In this document: in pieces, positions 14,128 through 22,911 of the stretch | Position numbering within the stretch: the first letter of the stretch is position 1 | Layout of the letters: the number at the start of each line of letters is the position of its first letter | Assembly: GCA_937899895.1 (NCBI GenBank) | Contig: CALBQR010000059.1 | Coordinates: forward strand, 1-38,223 | Direction: 5' to 3' | Source of the DNA: an uncultured Alistipes sp. | GTDB taxonomy: Bacteria; Bacteroidota; Bacteroidia; Bacteroidales; Rikenellaceae | DNA length: 38,223 bases | Made by a program: the position numbers and the translations under genes | Notes under the pieces: model-generated | Told to the model about the DNA's origin: nothing | The model's input: the letters and a program-made list of their open reading frames with translations, nothing else | Databases searched by the model: none

Positions 14128-15354
14128 TCAATGAAAATACTTATTGTGTTGCCTTATGAGGTTTAGTTGATGGTAATATAGTCGTTCATAATATCTTTGG
14201 TCAAAGTATTGCTGGTAATGCTTATCATTAGGTAGATTAAGTAATTCGTCTTTGAGTTTATTCCCTTCGGGAGTATAAAAGACTATTGGTTGACAGAACT
14301 CCTCCCAAAGACCATTCTTAATATCTTGGAAATATGTTTGTAAGAGTTCTGGCGTAAATATATAAAAAAGGTTAGGATTTATATTTATCCCCTTATTCCT
14401 GCATCGCTCCAAATTATTTTCCAATGAATCTTTAGGGTTTGTATATAAGTTTTCGGCAAACGATAGTAGCGAAACATCTTTTGAGTTTTTTATTTCTAAT
14501 GCCATTTCGCATAAATCATCTTTTGGGAATAATCGTTTCCCGCCATCAAGAAAATTAAATATCCTTCGGGAACATTCTGCGTCGTGCTTGAAATAGAATT
14601 TGTGAACAAGATTGCCAATATAGCAACGACATTGCTGTTCTTGAAAGAAAAATCCATATTGTGCACCTGTCCTTGGGAATACCTGCTGCCCAATCGTACT
14701 AAACATCTGAAATGTCATAGGCATAATTGTATGCATATATATAACCCCATAAGGATATTCGTTTGTGTCTTCAATAGGAATATATGTGTCATTGCCTTTA
14801 TTTATGGTAGTTGCAAAAAATGCAGCAACCAATGAGTTCGTCGAAAAGTCTATAAATCCCGTGTTGAAATTATAATGTTGTGCTAACCCATAATAATTCA
14901 TTTCAAAAAATAGGGTTTTATCGAATGATGGGAGCATAATTCCATTGTCGAACATACGGCATAATGGGTGCGTCTTTACGAATGAAACGAAGTCTTCGGT
15001 TTTTAGATTGCTAATAAGTTTACCATCGCTATCTGCTCTTTCAAAAGGAGATTTGATATAGGGATATTCCTTATTTTGACCTCTTAATAAGAATGGGACA
15101 TTCGTTAAATTCGGTTTGAAACAAAATCGCTTAGATGCTAAACGGCTTACTATAAAATCATCGGGGTTGGCATTGTTACAATATGGCGCATCGGAACTTT
15201 TTAGCCCCCAATAATATGCCGTATTCTTAATATTCTCAATTTTTGATTGCCAACCTCCTTGACCTTTGAAATCACATCTGATTCTTTCTATTATACCTAA
15301 TAGCTCGTCTATATTGGGAAGTTTTTGTATTTCTGGTGCCGACAAAATTTGCAT
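14128..15354 (-). CDS. FRG-domain protein, last gene of the type I restriction operon
   Basis: 408 aa from the start at 15354. It has the FRG signature FLLRGQN (~93-99) and the second conserved block YYGLAQHYNFNTGFIDFSTNSLVAAFFAT (~158-186), followed by a C-terminal region with no family I recognise. FRG domains occur as single proteins or fused to effector parts in phage-defence loci; their activity is not settled. The start MQILSAPE lies 17 nt after the hsdR stop, whereas the longer reading frame would overlap hsdR by 118 nt. It is co-directional with hsdR and so is probably co-transcribed. Confidence 0.8.
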   Translation of the reverse strand: MQILSAPEIQKLPNIDELLGIIERIRCDFKGQGGWQSKIENIKNTAYYWGLKSSDAPYCNNANPDDFIVSRLASKRFCFKPNLTNVPFLLRGQNKEYPYIKSPFERADSDGKLISNLKTEDFVSFVKTHPLCRMFDNGIMLPSFDKTLFFEMNYYGLAQHYNFNTGFIDFSTNSLVAAFFATTINKGNDTYIPIEDTNEYPYGVIYMHTIMPMTFQMFSTIGQQVFPRTGAQYGFFFQEQQCRCYIGNLVHKFYFKHDAECSRRIFNFLDGGKRLFPKDDLCEMALEIKNSKDVSLLSFAENLYTNPKDSLENNLERCRNKGININPNLFYIFTPELLQTYFQDIKNGLWEEFCQPIVFYTPEGNKLKDELLNLPNDKHYQQYFDQRYYERLYYHQLNLIRQHNKYFH

Positions 15355-15371
15355 ATAAATTATAATTTTAA

Positions 15372-18300
15372 CTACTCTCCGTTTTTCAAATTGAAGTACA
15401 TTGCCTTGCCCATCTCTTCCATCACACGCTTGTAGAATGTAGGCTCCTCGAAGAGTTTGGCAAACGAGTCCATCTGTTGCACATAGCACTCCTGAGCAAT
15501 CTTCTCAAACACCTTCGGGAAGATGTTTTGAGCAAACATATTCACATCCGAGTTTTTGGCTTGCTTGGTGAGTTTCTTGCCCTGCTTCTGTATAGCATCG
15601 TAGATAGTCTCAACAATCACTCTGTCGGCTTCGGTGAAGTTGCCCTGATACATCAAGTTGATTTTCTCGATAATGTTGCCCAACAAGTCTCGTTTCTCCT
15701 CAGGAGCATTGCCTGAACCTCCCTTCTCGCTCTCCAATGTTTTATCCTCGGCTGTGGGAGCCAATACGATTGAGCCTGAGAATCCTTCGGTGAGTTTGTT
15801 GTGCTCCAATGCTAATTTGCCCGTCAAATCCACCTTCTCGTGTGGTGTCTTTGGAATTAACTTGTAGAGTATCTCGGTGAAGATGTATGTTTTGTAGAGC
15901 TCTACATCGAATGTGCGGACAATCTGCGCCATATATGAGTAGAAGCGGTTGAAGTTTCTCAACAGACTTCTAAACTTGAATTTATCCTCAATATCCAATG
16001 CCTCATATTCCTCCAATACAGGCATATAGAGCGATGTGAGCTTGCCCATATCCTGCGTTGTAGTGTATGTCTCAAATACCTTTGCCTCTAACTCGGCAGC
16101 CCACAGGTGGAACGCCTTGAGCTCGTTGAGGTACTTGTAAACGATATTCACATCAATATCATCTCCAAGCCAAGTATCCTCGTAGAATGGTAGGAACGAA
16201 TCCTTTATTGATTCGGCTGTATTCGAGAAGTCGAGCACATAGGTATCAACCTTGCCTCGGCAGCTTCTGTTGAGGCGTGAGAGTGTCTGCACAGCCTTTA
16301 CGCCCTTCAAACGCTTTGCTACGAACATCGTGTGCAGCAACGGCTCATCAAATCCTGTTTGGTACTTGTCTGCTACAATTAGCACATTGAACATATCCGA
16401 TGCGAAGTATATCGGCAGTGCGCTCTCCGAGATTTTGAGTTCTTCCGTGCTGTTGAGTTGTGGCTCTGTGTACTCCACACCATTGTATTCCACCGAGCCT
16501 GAGAACGCTACCATAGGTTTCACATTGTTGTAGCCCTTCTTAGCGCAATAATCCTTCATTGTGAGGAAGAAACGCACAGCGTGAGCTCGTGATGGCGATA
16601 CCACCATAGCCTTTGCCTTGCCACCTATCTTGTTGAGTGTTACTTCTCTAATCTTCTCAACCATCAATGCCACCATCTGCTCGATAACAAACTCGTGGTT
16701 GTCGTGGAACGCCTTTACAGCCTTTGTTGCGGGTGGCTCCTCAAATTCGGGATTGTCCGTGATGGTCTTTGCCACCTTGTACGATGTCTCGATAGTGGTG
16801 TAGTATTTCAACACATCGAGGATAAAGCCCTCGTCTATTGCCTGTCGCATCGAGTAGTGATGGAAAGCATCGTATTTCACGCTATCGCCTGAGCCTACTC
16901 TCTCTCCAAAGGTGCGTAGAGTCTTTGGCTTTGGTGTTGCGGTGAAGGCGTAGAAGTATTGATTCTTGTGCTGTCCCTGAGTGAGCAAATCTGATAGACT
17001 CTCCATCTCGTCCACCAACTCCTCTTCGCTCTTACCCTCAATCTCTGCCCACTCACGCAATGCCTCATCTGTATCGGCAAGGGCTGCTTTGAGCTTCTCG
17101 GCACTCTTACCCGATTGGCTGCTGTGCGCCTCATCTACGATGATTGCAAACTGCTTGCCCTTGTGGTTATCTAACTCCTTGTAGATAAGTGGGAAGCGGT
17201 GCAAAGTGGTTATGATGATGCGCTTCTTGTCGTTTATGGCATCACGCAACACCGATGAGTTATCCTTGTCTGTCACGGTTGCAATCATACCCTCGTAGTG
17301 GTCGAAGCCGAGGATTGTATCCTGTAACTGACGATTCAGCACACGTCTGTCGGTGATAACAAATACCGATTGGAACATCTCCTTATCCTCTTCGTTGTGG
17401 AGCGAGGCAAGACGATATGTGAGCCACGCAATCTCGTTGCTCTTGCCCGAACCTGCCGAGTGCTGCAACAGATAGTTTCTGCCCGCCTTTGTTTTGCGGG
17501 TGTCGGCAACAACCTTCTCAACTACATCCAACTGATGGTAGCGGGGGAATATCAGTTTTATGGATTTTTTCTTCTTTTTAACACCTTTTTCCAATACAAT
17601 CTTCTCCTCCTCTTGCTTGCTGATGTAGCGTTGCAGGATTGAGAGCAGCATATCGGGTGAGAGTACACGCTCCCACAGGTAAGCTGTGGCATAACTACCA
17701 TCTGCGGGCTGTGGGTTGCCTCCGTCACCGATGTTTCCTGCTCCATTGGAGCCTTGATTGAAGGGCAGGAAGAATGTATTTTCGCCCTTGAGCTCCGTTG
17801 CCATCGCCACCTCGTACAAGTCCACACAGAAATAGACAAGGAAACGCTGATTGAAGCGGAAGCACAGCTCTTTGGGGTTTCTGTCGTACATCCACTGACG
17901 CTTGGCGTTGCTCACCGACTGCCCTGTAAGTTGGTTTTTAAGTTCCAATGCCACTACGGGAATACCATTGAGCGACAACACGATGTCTATGGTGTTATGG
18001 TTGTCGGCTGAGTAGGCAAACTGACGGGTGCAAGTCAGGATGTTGCCCTTGTATCGCTCCACCAAATCGAGGTTGAGGCTCGAAGCGGGGGCAAAGTATG
18101 CAAAGCGCAAATCCATACCTCTGTCCTTCACTCCGTTGCGGAGCACCCATACCAAGCCGTTAGCCTCCACATTCTGTTGGAAGATGGTGTAGAGTTGCTT
18201 CTCTGCCTTGTCGCCATAGACATTCTGATAACGCTGCCACATCTTGGGCTGCGTGTTCTGAATGAACTCCACAAGCACAGGCATATCTATCGCCCTTTGC

Positions 18301-18392
18301 TTGTCGTATGTAGCCATTGTGCCTTTGCGGTATCCGTGCGAGAGCAAATAGGCTTCAATATCGTTTTCAAAGTTCTTCTCCTTGGTTTCCAT
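15372..18392 (-). CDS. hsdR: Type I restriction enzyme, R subunit
   Basis: 1006 aa from METKEKNFEN at 18392. N-terminal PD-(D/E)XK nuclease: NTIDIVLSLNG (Asp136) and ALELKNQ (Glu150, Lys152). SF2 translocase: Walker A SAGSGKS (~312-318), DEAH box IIVDEAHS (~418-425), FTATPKPKT motif III, and motif VI LSRLNRSCRGK. The C-terminal helical region contacts the methylase. It cleaves unmodified DNA far from the recognition site after translocation. The start is chosen on the METKEKNFEN motif, which also recurs in the scar at 20294-20359. It stands 34 nt after the GmrSD-like gene, second to last in the operon. Confidence 0.96.
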   Translation of the reverse strand: METKEKNFENDIEAYLLSHGYRKGTMATYDKQRAIDMPVLVEFIQNTQPKMWQRYQNVYGDKAEKQLYTIFQQNVEANGLVWVLRNGVKDRGMDLRFAYFAPASSLNLDLVERYKGNILTCTRQFAYSADNHNTIDIVLSLNGIPVVALELKNQLTGQSVSNAKRQWMYDRNPKELCFRFNQRFLVYFCVDLYEVAMATELKGENTFFLPFNQGSNGAGNIGDGGNPQPADGSYATAYLWERVLSPDMLLSILQRYISKQEEEKIVLEKGVKKKKKSIKLIFPRYHQLDVVEKVVADTRKTKAGRNYLLQHSAGSGKSNEIAWLTYRLASLHNEEDKEMFQSVFVITDRRVLNRQLQDTILGFDHYEGMIATVTDKDNSSVLRDAINDKKRIIITTLHRFPLIYKELDNHKGKQFAIIVDEAHSSQSGKSAEKLKAALADTDEALREWAEIEGKSEEELVDEMESLSDLLTQGQHKNQYFYAFTATPKPKTLRTFGERVGSGDSVKYDAFHHYSMRQAIDEGFILDVLKYYTTIETSYKVAKTITDNPEFEEPPATKAVKAFHDNHEFVIEQMVALMVEKIREVTLNKIGGKAKAMVVSPSRAHAVRFFLTMKDYCAKKGYNNVKPMVAFSGSVEYNGVEYTEPQLNSTEELKISESALPIYFASDMFNVLIVADKYQTGFDEPLLHTMFVAKRLKGVKAVQTLSRLNRSCRGKVDTYVLDFSNTAESIKDSFLPFYEDTWLGDDIDVNIVYKYLNELKAFHLWAAELEAKVFETYTTTQDMGKLTSLYMPVLEEYEALDIEDKFKFRSLLRNFNRFYSYMAQIVRTFDVELYKTYIFTEILYKLIPKTPHEKVDLTGKLALEHNKLTEGFSGSIVLAPTAEDKTLESEKGGSGNAPEEKRDLLGNIIEKINLMYQGNFTEADRVIVETIYDAIQKQGKKLTKQAKNSDVNMFAQNIFPKVFEKIAQECYVQQMDSFAKLFEEPTFYKRVMEEMGKAMYFNLKNGE

Positions 18393-18394
18393 AT
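18363..18394. repeat. hsdR start region, partner of the scar repeat
   Basis: 32 bp covering the first codons of hsdR. It recurs at 20330-20361 with three mismatches, all in the codons of METKEKNFEN. Confidence 0.88.
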
Positions 18395-18426
18395 AGTGTC
18401 TGGGTAAACAGATATAATACAATGTT

Positions 18427-20292
18427 TTAATCTAGTGTTAAGCTCCAAATTTTGTCTGCCATATCAGCATATAGCATACATCTTGCTTCTATGTCTTTCT
18501 TTTTGATATCAGTATATCCAACAAAATTCAATTTCTCCTTGCTATAGAAGTTTGTGAAGTTTGGATTATTCCTATAAGCTTGTATCGACAATGATTTAGT
18601 AAGCGTGTTTTGTCCGAAATAGATTGGTAGTTTTTCTATAACAGACTTGTCGTTCAATGATTGGTTTGTACCATTTTGGAGTAGGACTAAGCCGCCAATC
18701 TTATTACGCCAGACATCAAAATCAGACTTTTGAGGGAATTCAATCGTGTGCCATTCAGGGTGATTACTCCATATATGTTCAACCTCGTAAGGTTTACACT
18801 TCTTATCACCTTTTACACTTGTCATATACGCAATAAAGCTATTCCCCATTTGACAGCCCTCATCAAGATAGGTAGTTAATCGACACAAGAAATACTTTAC
18901 AAAATACTTATTCTGACCGTGGAGACGGAAAGATTCCATACCATTTTGGAAGTTGAATTCTTTATCTACCTCAGCCATTTTTTCCTTAAGTATCTCCTTA
19001 AGTTCATCCTTGCTTTTACCTCGTATAGTCTTAACAAGATTACACATTGTGAAACGAATAGAACTTGCAGCAAACATCTTGAAATTGACAGCTCTTCTTA
19101 CGACAAAACCATCTATATATCTTGCTACTAAGTCAAGTTTTTGGTTGATTTCATTATCTGTATCTGTCACATTAAGTGGTGCTAACAAAAGGGGATATGT
19201 CAGAGATGGAGCAATTCCCCACCATCGCAAATAGTAGATGCGCTCAAGTCCGTTCTGTATAGTTTCTTCCGCCTTCTTTATCTTTTTGAACCACTTTAGA
19301 TAGAACTTATAATTTTTTTCCATAAAGTGCTCAATGTTGCCATTAATAGCAGTGGCAAGCAACCCTTTTTTATAATTATCCTTAAACCAATTATGGAAAC
19401 GAGAACCTATGTTCTCAAAATCCATATTTACAGCACCTATCTTTGTCTGGCGTATAGTCTCTGCAAATTGAGCTCTTAACCACGATTGGAAAAACAGATT
19501 GTCCGTGTCCTTTCCAAACTCACTCAGTGACAACATATCCTGCTTCCACTGTTGATTAAAGTCTCTACGCTTTGTATCATCAGTAAAATTAGACAATATA
19601 AAGCCCTTTAGCATATCTGAATTGGTTAGGGCTACACCACGATTATTCATCGTTTCAAATATGGTGTAAGCATTATCCTCTGATGGTGCAGTGATTTGAA
19701 CTAGTATTACTCTGCCTGTTAACCAATATAGGAATGAACGCAACTTCTGCCCCTCCATATCGTCTGGGAAGTAATTTGCGATGTCCTGATAACGCTCAGC
19801 CATTGTTATCACACTTGCTTCATCGTCATCAGTAGGCGTATATTCTCCGTCATTGAATAGAGCTTCCAAACATTTCTTACGCTCATCGACATCAATGTTA
19901 AATGATTTTACGCCATAACTATCAGAGTATATAAGGCTTGCCAATAAACTGCTGTAGTCGGGTTTGGTGAGGTTATTAAGATATATGAGTAACAAAGTCA
20001 ACGATGTTAATCGCTGTTGTCCATCAATCACGCTCAATCTTCCATCAAGTTTGCTGCTCAGAACAATAGAGCCCATATAGTATGTGCTATATGTAGCCAC
20101 TTTAGGTGTATCATCACCATCTGTGTAGTTATTGTTAAACTCTTGCACTAAGTCTGTGATAAGTTGCTCGATATTTTCTCGTTGCCACTTATATTCACGC
20201 TGAAAATAGTCTACGGTATACTTTTTCTTATCTAATATTTCTTGTAGAGTATACTCTTTGGCTAATATCTTGTTTATTCCTGATTGTTGCAT
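18427..20292 (-). CDS. GmrSD-like DUF262/DUF1524 restriction protein
   Basis: 621 aa. N-terminal DUF262 (ParB/GmrS-like NTPase) with VDYFQREYKW (27-36), the DGQQR motif (90-94) and FETMNNRGVALTNSDMLK (212-229). C-terminal DUF1524 HNH nuclease with VEHIWSN (His506) and NKIGGLVLLQNGTNQSL (530-546). This single-chain layout is that of GmrSD/BrxU-type modification-dependent (type IV) nucleases, which target phage DNA with modified cytosines. It has a strong SD (AAAAGGAG) that lies inside the end of the hsdS-derived scar. It sits between hsdS and hsdR as cargo, adding a second layer against phages that escape type I restriction by modified bases. Confidence 0.9.
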   Translation of the reverse strand: MQQSGINKILAKEYTLQEILDKKKYTVDYFQREYKWQRENIEQLITDLVQEFNNNYTDGDDTPKVATYSTYYMGSIVLSSKLDGRLSVIDGQQRLTSLTLLLIYLNNLTKPDYSSLLASLIYSDSYGVKSFNIDVDERKKCLEALFNDGEYTPTDDDEASVITMAERYQDIANYFPDDMEGQKLRSFLYWLTGRVILVQITAPSEDNAYTIFETMNNRGVALTNSDMLKGFILSNFTDDTKRRDFNQQWKQDMLSLSEFGKDTDNLFFQSWLRAQFAETIRQTKIGAVNMDFENIGSRFHNWFKDNYKKGLLATAINGNIEHFMEKNYKFYLKWFKKIKKAEETIQNGLERIYYLRWWGIAPSLTYPLLLAPLNVTDTDNEINQKLDLVARYIDGFVVRRAVNFKMFAASSIRFTMCNLVKTIRGKSKDELKEILKEKMAEVDKEFNFQNGMESFRLHGQNKYFVKYFLCRLTTYLDEGCQMGNSFIAYMTSVKGDKKCKPYEVEHIWSNHPEWHTIEFPQKSDFDVWRNKIGGLVLLQNGTNQSLNDKSVIEKLPIYFGQNTLTKSLSIQAYRNNPNFTNFYSKEKLNFVGYTDIKKKDIEARCMLYADMADKIWSLTLD

Positions 20293-20293
20293 A

Positions 20294-20359
20294 CTATATC
20301 TCCTTTTTGCCTGTTACATATTCGTAGACGTTCTCAAAGTTTTTCTCTTTGGTTTCCAT
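20294..20359 (-). pseudogene. Scar ORF: start of an hsdR fused to the end of an hsdS
   Basis: A 21-codon reading frame between the ApeA-like and GmrSD-like genes. Its first ten residues, METKEKNFEN, are identical to the start of hsdR (18392). Its last eleven, VYEYVTGKKEI, match the end of hsdS (IYEYVTGKREV). At DNA level the two halves match 18363-18394 (29/32) and 21682-21704 (22/23). It is a recombination scar left when two type I operons were joined. It may still be translated and couple ApeA-like to GmrSD-like expression, since the SD for the next gene lies at its 3' end. Confidence 0.88.
20306..20328. repeat. Copy of the hsdS 3' end within the scar
   Basis: 23 bp, one mismatch to 21682-21704 at the end of hsdS (codons for YEYVTGK). 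Confidence 0.88.
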
Positions 20360-20361
20360 AT
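20330..20361. repeat. Copy of the hsdR 5' end within the scar
   Basis: 32 bp, three mismatches to 18363-18394. The similarity continues a few bases upstream of the ATG (CAC[GT]ATATGG on the minus strand). Confidence 0.88.
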
Positions 20362-20375
20362 CGTGGTGTAGTTAA

Positions 20376-21671
20376 TTATTCCTCTTCAGTGTACCAAAAC
20401 GGTATATCGTTTACCATATCTTCAATTACCGAATCCTCAAAACAAATATTTATTTCTTCGGTTGTTAAACCAAGATTATCAAGTATGCAACAGGTAAGTA
20501 ACACAATAGCTTTCCTTGTGAGGTAATACAACTCTTCGCCACTCACTGCCTTCTCAACATTCTTGGTTTCGTCATCGGGAATTAGGTGTGAATACTTGTG
20601 CCTTGAGTGAGCCATTACCTTTGCATCCAAATTGCACGCTCGTAAAGCATCTACATCTTTGAAATATTCTAACAACTTTGTAATTTGGTCATCGTATTTC
20701 CGAATATCCTTACCATCCTTTTTATTTACGAAACGCTTGAAATACCCATCCAAAGCCTGAGCAATAATCAGAAAGTCTGGCGCATCAAATTCATCTTTTT
20801 GCTCCGTAACCGCCTGAGCCAAGTATTTGGTGATGGGAGCCATCTGCTTGTAGGTTTCGTGCCATTGTTGTAATATTTCAGGTCTTTTCGTAACTAATTC
20901 GTTAAACTTAATCACCACTCCTCGTGGTTTGTATGTTTGCCTAACAGGGAATACTAACTGCTCTCTGCAAAAAGAATATTTGGAAGATGCTCTCCTTAGC
21001 CATACTGCCGATGGTGATTGTTTGCAAAATGTTGCTATCGACAAGAATTGAGAGAACTCCACAATCAATGTTGCAAATTTATATATAGATAGTGGTTTGT
21101 CAGACTCAAAATATACTTTAGTTGTCTGCTCTACGCTGAATTTATAACCAGCATTATTGTGTTGTTCATACGATGTCAACCTCAATCTAATGCCATCTTC
21201 AATTTCAGACACGAAGTTTACCCCTTTGCTTATATCCCAAGAAAATGAGTTGGTGATATTTTCTTTTTGAAAAACATCTTGAAAAGCCCAATCTCGCAAA
21301 TAAGGATACTCAACAATACAAAGTGCGTAGAGCTCTTCATTCTGAGATTTTACGGGTTCGCGTTCTTCACTAATAACAAAATACTCCGCTCTAAACACCC
21401 ATTTACGGAAATCTTGTCGGTTATCTAATACCGCATTAAATATGGAAAATCTGCGTCCAACCGCATCCAATCCATAAATTATATCAGCATTAGATATGCT
21501 TTCGTGATGGACAGGCGGCTCCAAATACAACTCCAACTCCGATTCCCTATCGCCATAGTAATAGAGTGTACCCATATATTCCTTGTTTATTGTTCTCATA
21601 AACAAGTCGTTATACTGCGGTATCGTCCACTTGCCGTGATAGGCAATAGGTGTATTTGGTTTGTTATTCAT
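20376..21671 (-). CDS. ApeA-like HEPN ribonuclease (abortive-infection type)
   Basis: 431 aa. Residues ~10-210 resemble the ApeA N-terminal domain (HGKWTIPQ..., MGTLYYYG, LELYLEPP) and ~270-405 a helical HEPN domain. The HEPN catalytic RxxxxH motif is seen at 357-362 (Arg357, His362). ApeA proteins are anti-phage HEPN RNases, thought to halt translation on infection. The gene overlaps the hsdS end by 8 nt, so expression is tied to the specificity subunit. Placement within a type I operon is like PrrC, an RNase held silent by its restriction enzyme. That control is inferred, not seen. Confidence 0.75.
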   Translation of the reverse strand: MNNKPNTPIAYHGKWTIPQYNDLFMRTINKEYMGTLYYYGDRESELELYLEPPVHHESISNADIIYGLDAVGRRFSIFNAVLDNRQDFRKWVFRAEYFVISEEREPVKSQNEELYALCIVEYPYLRDWAFQDVFQKENITNSFSWDISKGVNFVSEIEDGIRLRLTSYEQHNNAGYKFSVEQTTKVYFESDKPLSIYKFATLIVEFSQFLSIATFCKQSPSAVWLRRASSKYSFCREQLVFPVRQTYKPRGVVIKFNELVTKRPEILQQWHETYKQMAPITKYLAQAVTEQKDEFDAPDFLIIAQALDGYFKRFVNKKDGKDIRKYDDQITKLLEYFKDVDALRACNLDAKVMAHSRHKYSHLIPDDETKNVEKAVSGEELYYLTRKAIVLLTCCILDNLGLTTEEINICFEDSVIEDMVNDIPFWYTEEE

Positions 21672-22911
21672 TTACTTCTCGTTTGCCTGTGACATATTCG
21701 TAGATGATAGACTTCTTATACTCTTTGAGGCTATCAATCTTTGATTGTTTGGTTTGGATTAGGCTATCAATATCTGCACACTTATCGTCCAAATAATCGG
21801 CAATGGCTTGTTGCTCGGCAATATTAGGATATGGGATATGTATTTGCTTAAACTCAGAGGAGTAAGTTCTCCATCTCATCATCATAATACCTCTGCCATA
21901 TTTATAGCACTCGGCGGCAATACCTTTAGTCCTAAACACATAATGATAATAATGAGGCGCAGCATTATGATTGGGAATATAAACATCATAGGCGGGGCTT
22001 GTTACTCCATCATAATTCGATACGCCAATCGCACCCATCCAAGCCAAAATGATATTCACAACAACATCATTCTTGCGAACTATTTTATAACCTTCAGTTG
22101 TTACAGCCTTATTACCTCTTTCTTCTTGTTCCCCGTGAGGAAACACTCCAATGCCCGTATAGAGAGACAATAGTTGCACTTCACCCATAGGTTTGTAATT
22201 TTTCTCATCTCTTAGCCTAAACAAGGAGCCTATTCTTCTCACCTCCCAATGTTCGGGAATTGAGCCTATCCATTCGATGCCACTATCACGCATTGGGGCA
22301 GTGGGGTTTAAGCCTTTGGTTACGGCTTCGGTGATAACCGACTGCTTGTATGCCTTCAACTCCTCGATAATCTGCTCCTGCAATGCAATCATCTCATCCA
22401 CCTCGGCACACTTCCTATCCAAAAACTCTGCTATCTTCTGCTGTTCAGCAAGGGAAGGTTGAATACAAAGATACTCGTCAATGTATTTTTGATTCATATG
22501 AGGAATCGTTGTTCCATTAACCTTACTCCTAAAGAATGGTTCTCCATTCTTAAACAAGTAGAATAGGTATTGAGCATCAAATTTCTTGTCGGTGCATACA
22601 TATTTGACAGCGGTTGAAGATACTATACCTTCGCAGTTGTTTGCCACTATACCCGCATTAGCTCCATCCCAAAGTATAAGTATATCTTTCTTTTGGCAGG
22701 TCGGCACGCTTTCATCTGTTGAGAAATTACGACAATCTTTGCCGAGCATCTCTGAAGCACCGATAATAGGCTTGCCAAGTTGCTCAACATTCTGCTCCGA
22801 AGGCAACTTGCCCTTTACAAATTCTCCTGAGTATCTGTATTTAGCATTACTCCAATCCTGCGGTATCTCCCCAATCCAAGGGATACCGCTATCTTTCATT
22901 GCCCTGCTCAT
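21664..22911 (-). CDS. hsdS: Type I restriction enzyme, specificity subunit
   Basis: 415 aa with two target-recognition domains and two conserved helical spacers. Half 1: MKDSGIPWIGEIPQDW (5-20), then SLAEQQKIAEFLDRKCAEVD. Half 2: MRDSGIEWIGSIPEHW (~211-226), then NIAEQQAIADYLDDKCADID. Each TRD reads half of a split recognition sequence, and the spacers set their distance. The start overlaps the preceding gene by 4 nt and the end overlaps the ApeA-like gene by 8 nt. Only one hsdS is present, and I see no recombinase-flanked partial hsdS copies, so phase-variable shuffling is not indicated. Confidence 0.95.
   Translation of the reverse strand: MSRAMKDSGIPWIGEIPQDWSNAKYRYSGEFVKGKLPSEQNVEQLGKPIIGASEMLGKDCRNFSTDESVPTCQKKDILILWDGANAGIVANNCEGIVSSTAVKYVCTDKKFDAQYLFYLFKNGEPFFRSKVNGTTIPHMNQKYIDEYLCIQPSLAEQQKIAEFLDRKCAEVDEMIALQEQIIEELKAYKQSVITEAVTKGLNPTAPMRDSGIEWIGSIPEHWEVRRIGSLFRLRDEKNYKPMGEVQLLSLYTGIGVFPHGEQEERGNKAVTTEGYKIVRKNDVVVNIILAWMGAIGVSNYDGVTSPAYDVYIPNHNAAPHYYHYVFRTKGIAAECYKYGRGIMMMRWRTYSSEFKQIHIPYPNIAEQQAIADYLDDKCADIDSLIQTKQSKIDSLKEYKKSIIYEYVTGKREVNE
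21682..21704. repeat. hsdS 3' end, partner of the scar repeat
   Basis: 23 bp encoding YEYVTGK at the end of hsdS; recurs with one mismatch at 20306-20328. Confidence 0.88.

Noticed and set aside
21664..22911. Phase-variable hsdS inversion using the small serine recombinase
   Set aside because: Only one hsdS exists and no extra TRD fragments or inverted repeats flank it. The recombinase is over 3 kb away in another transcript.
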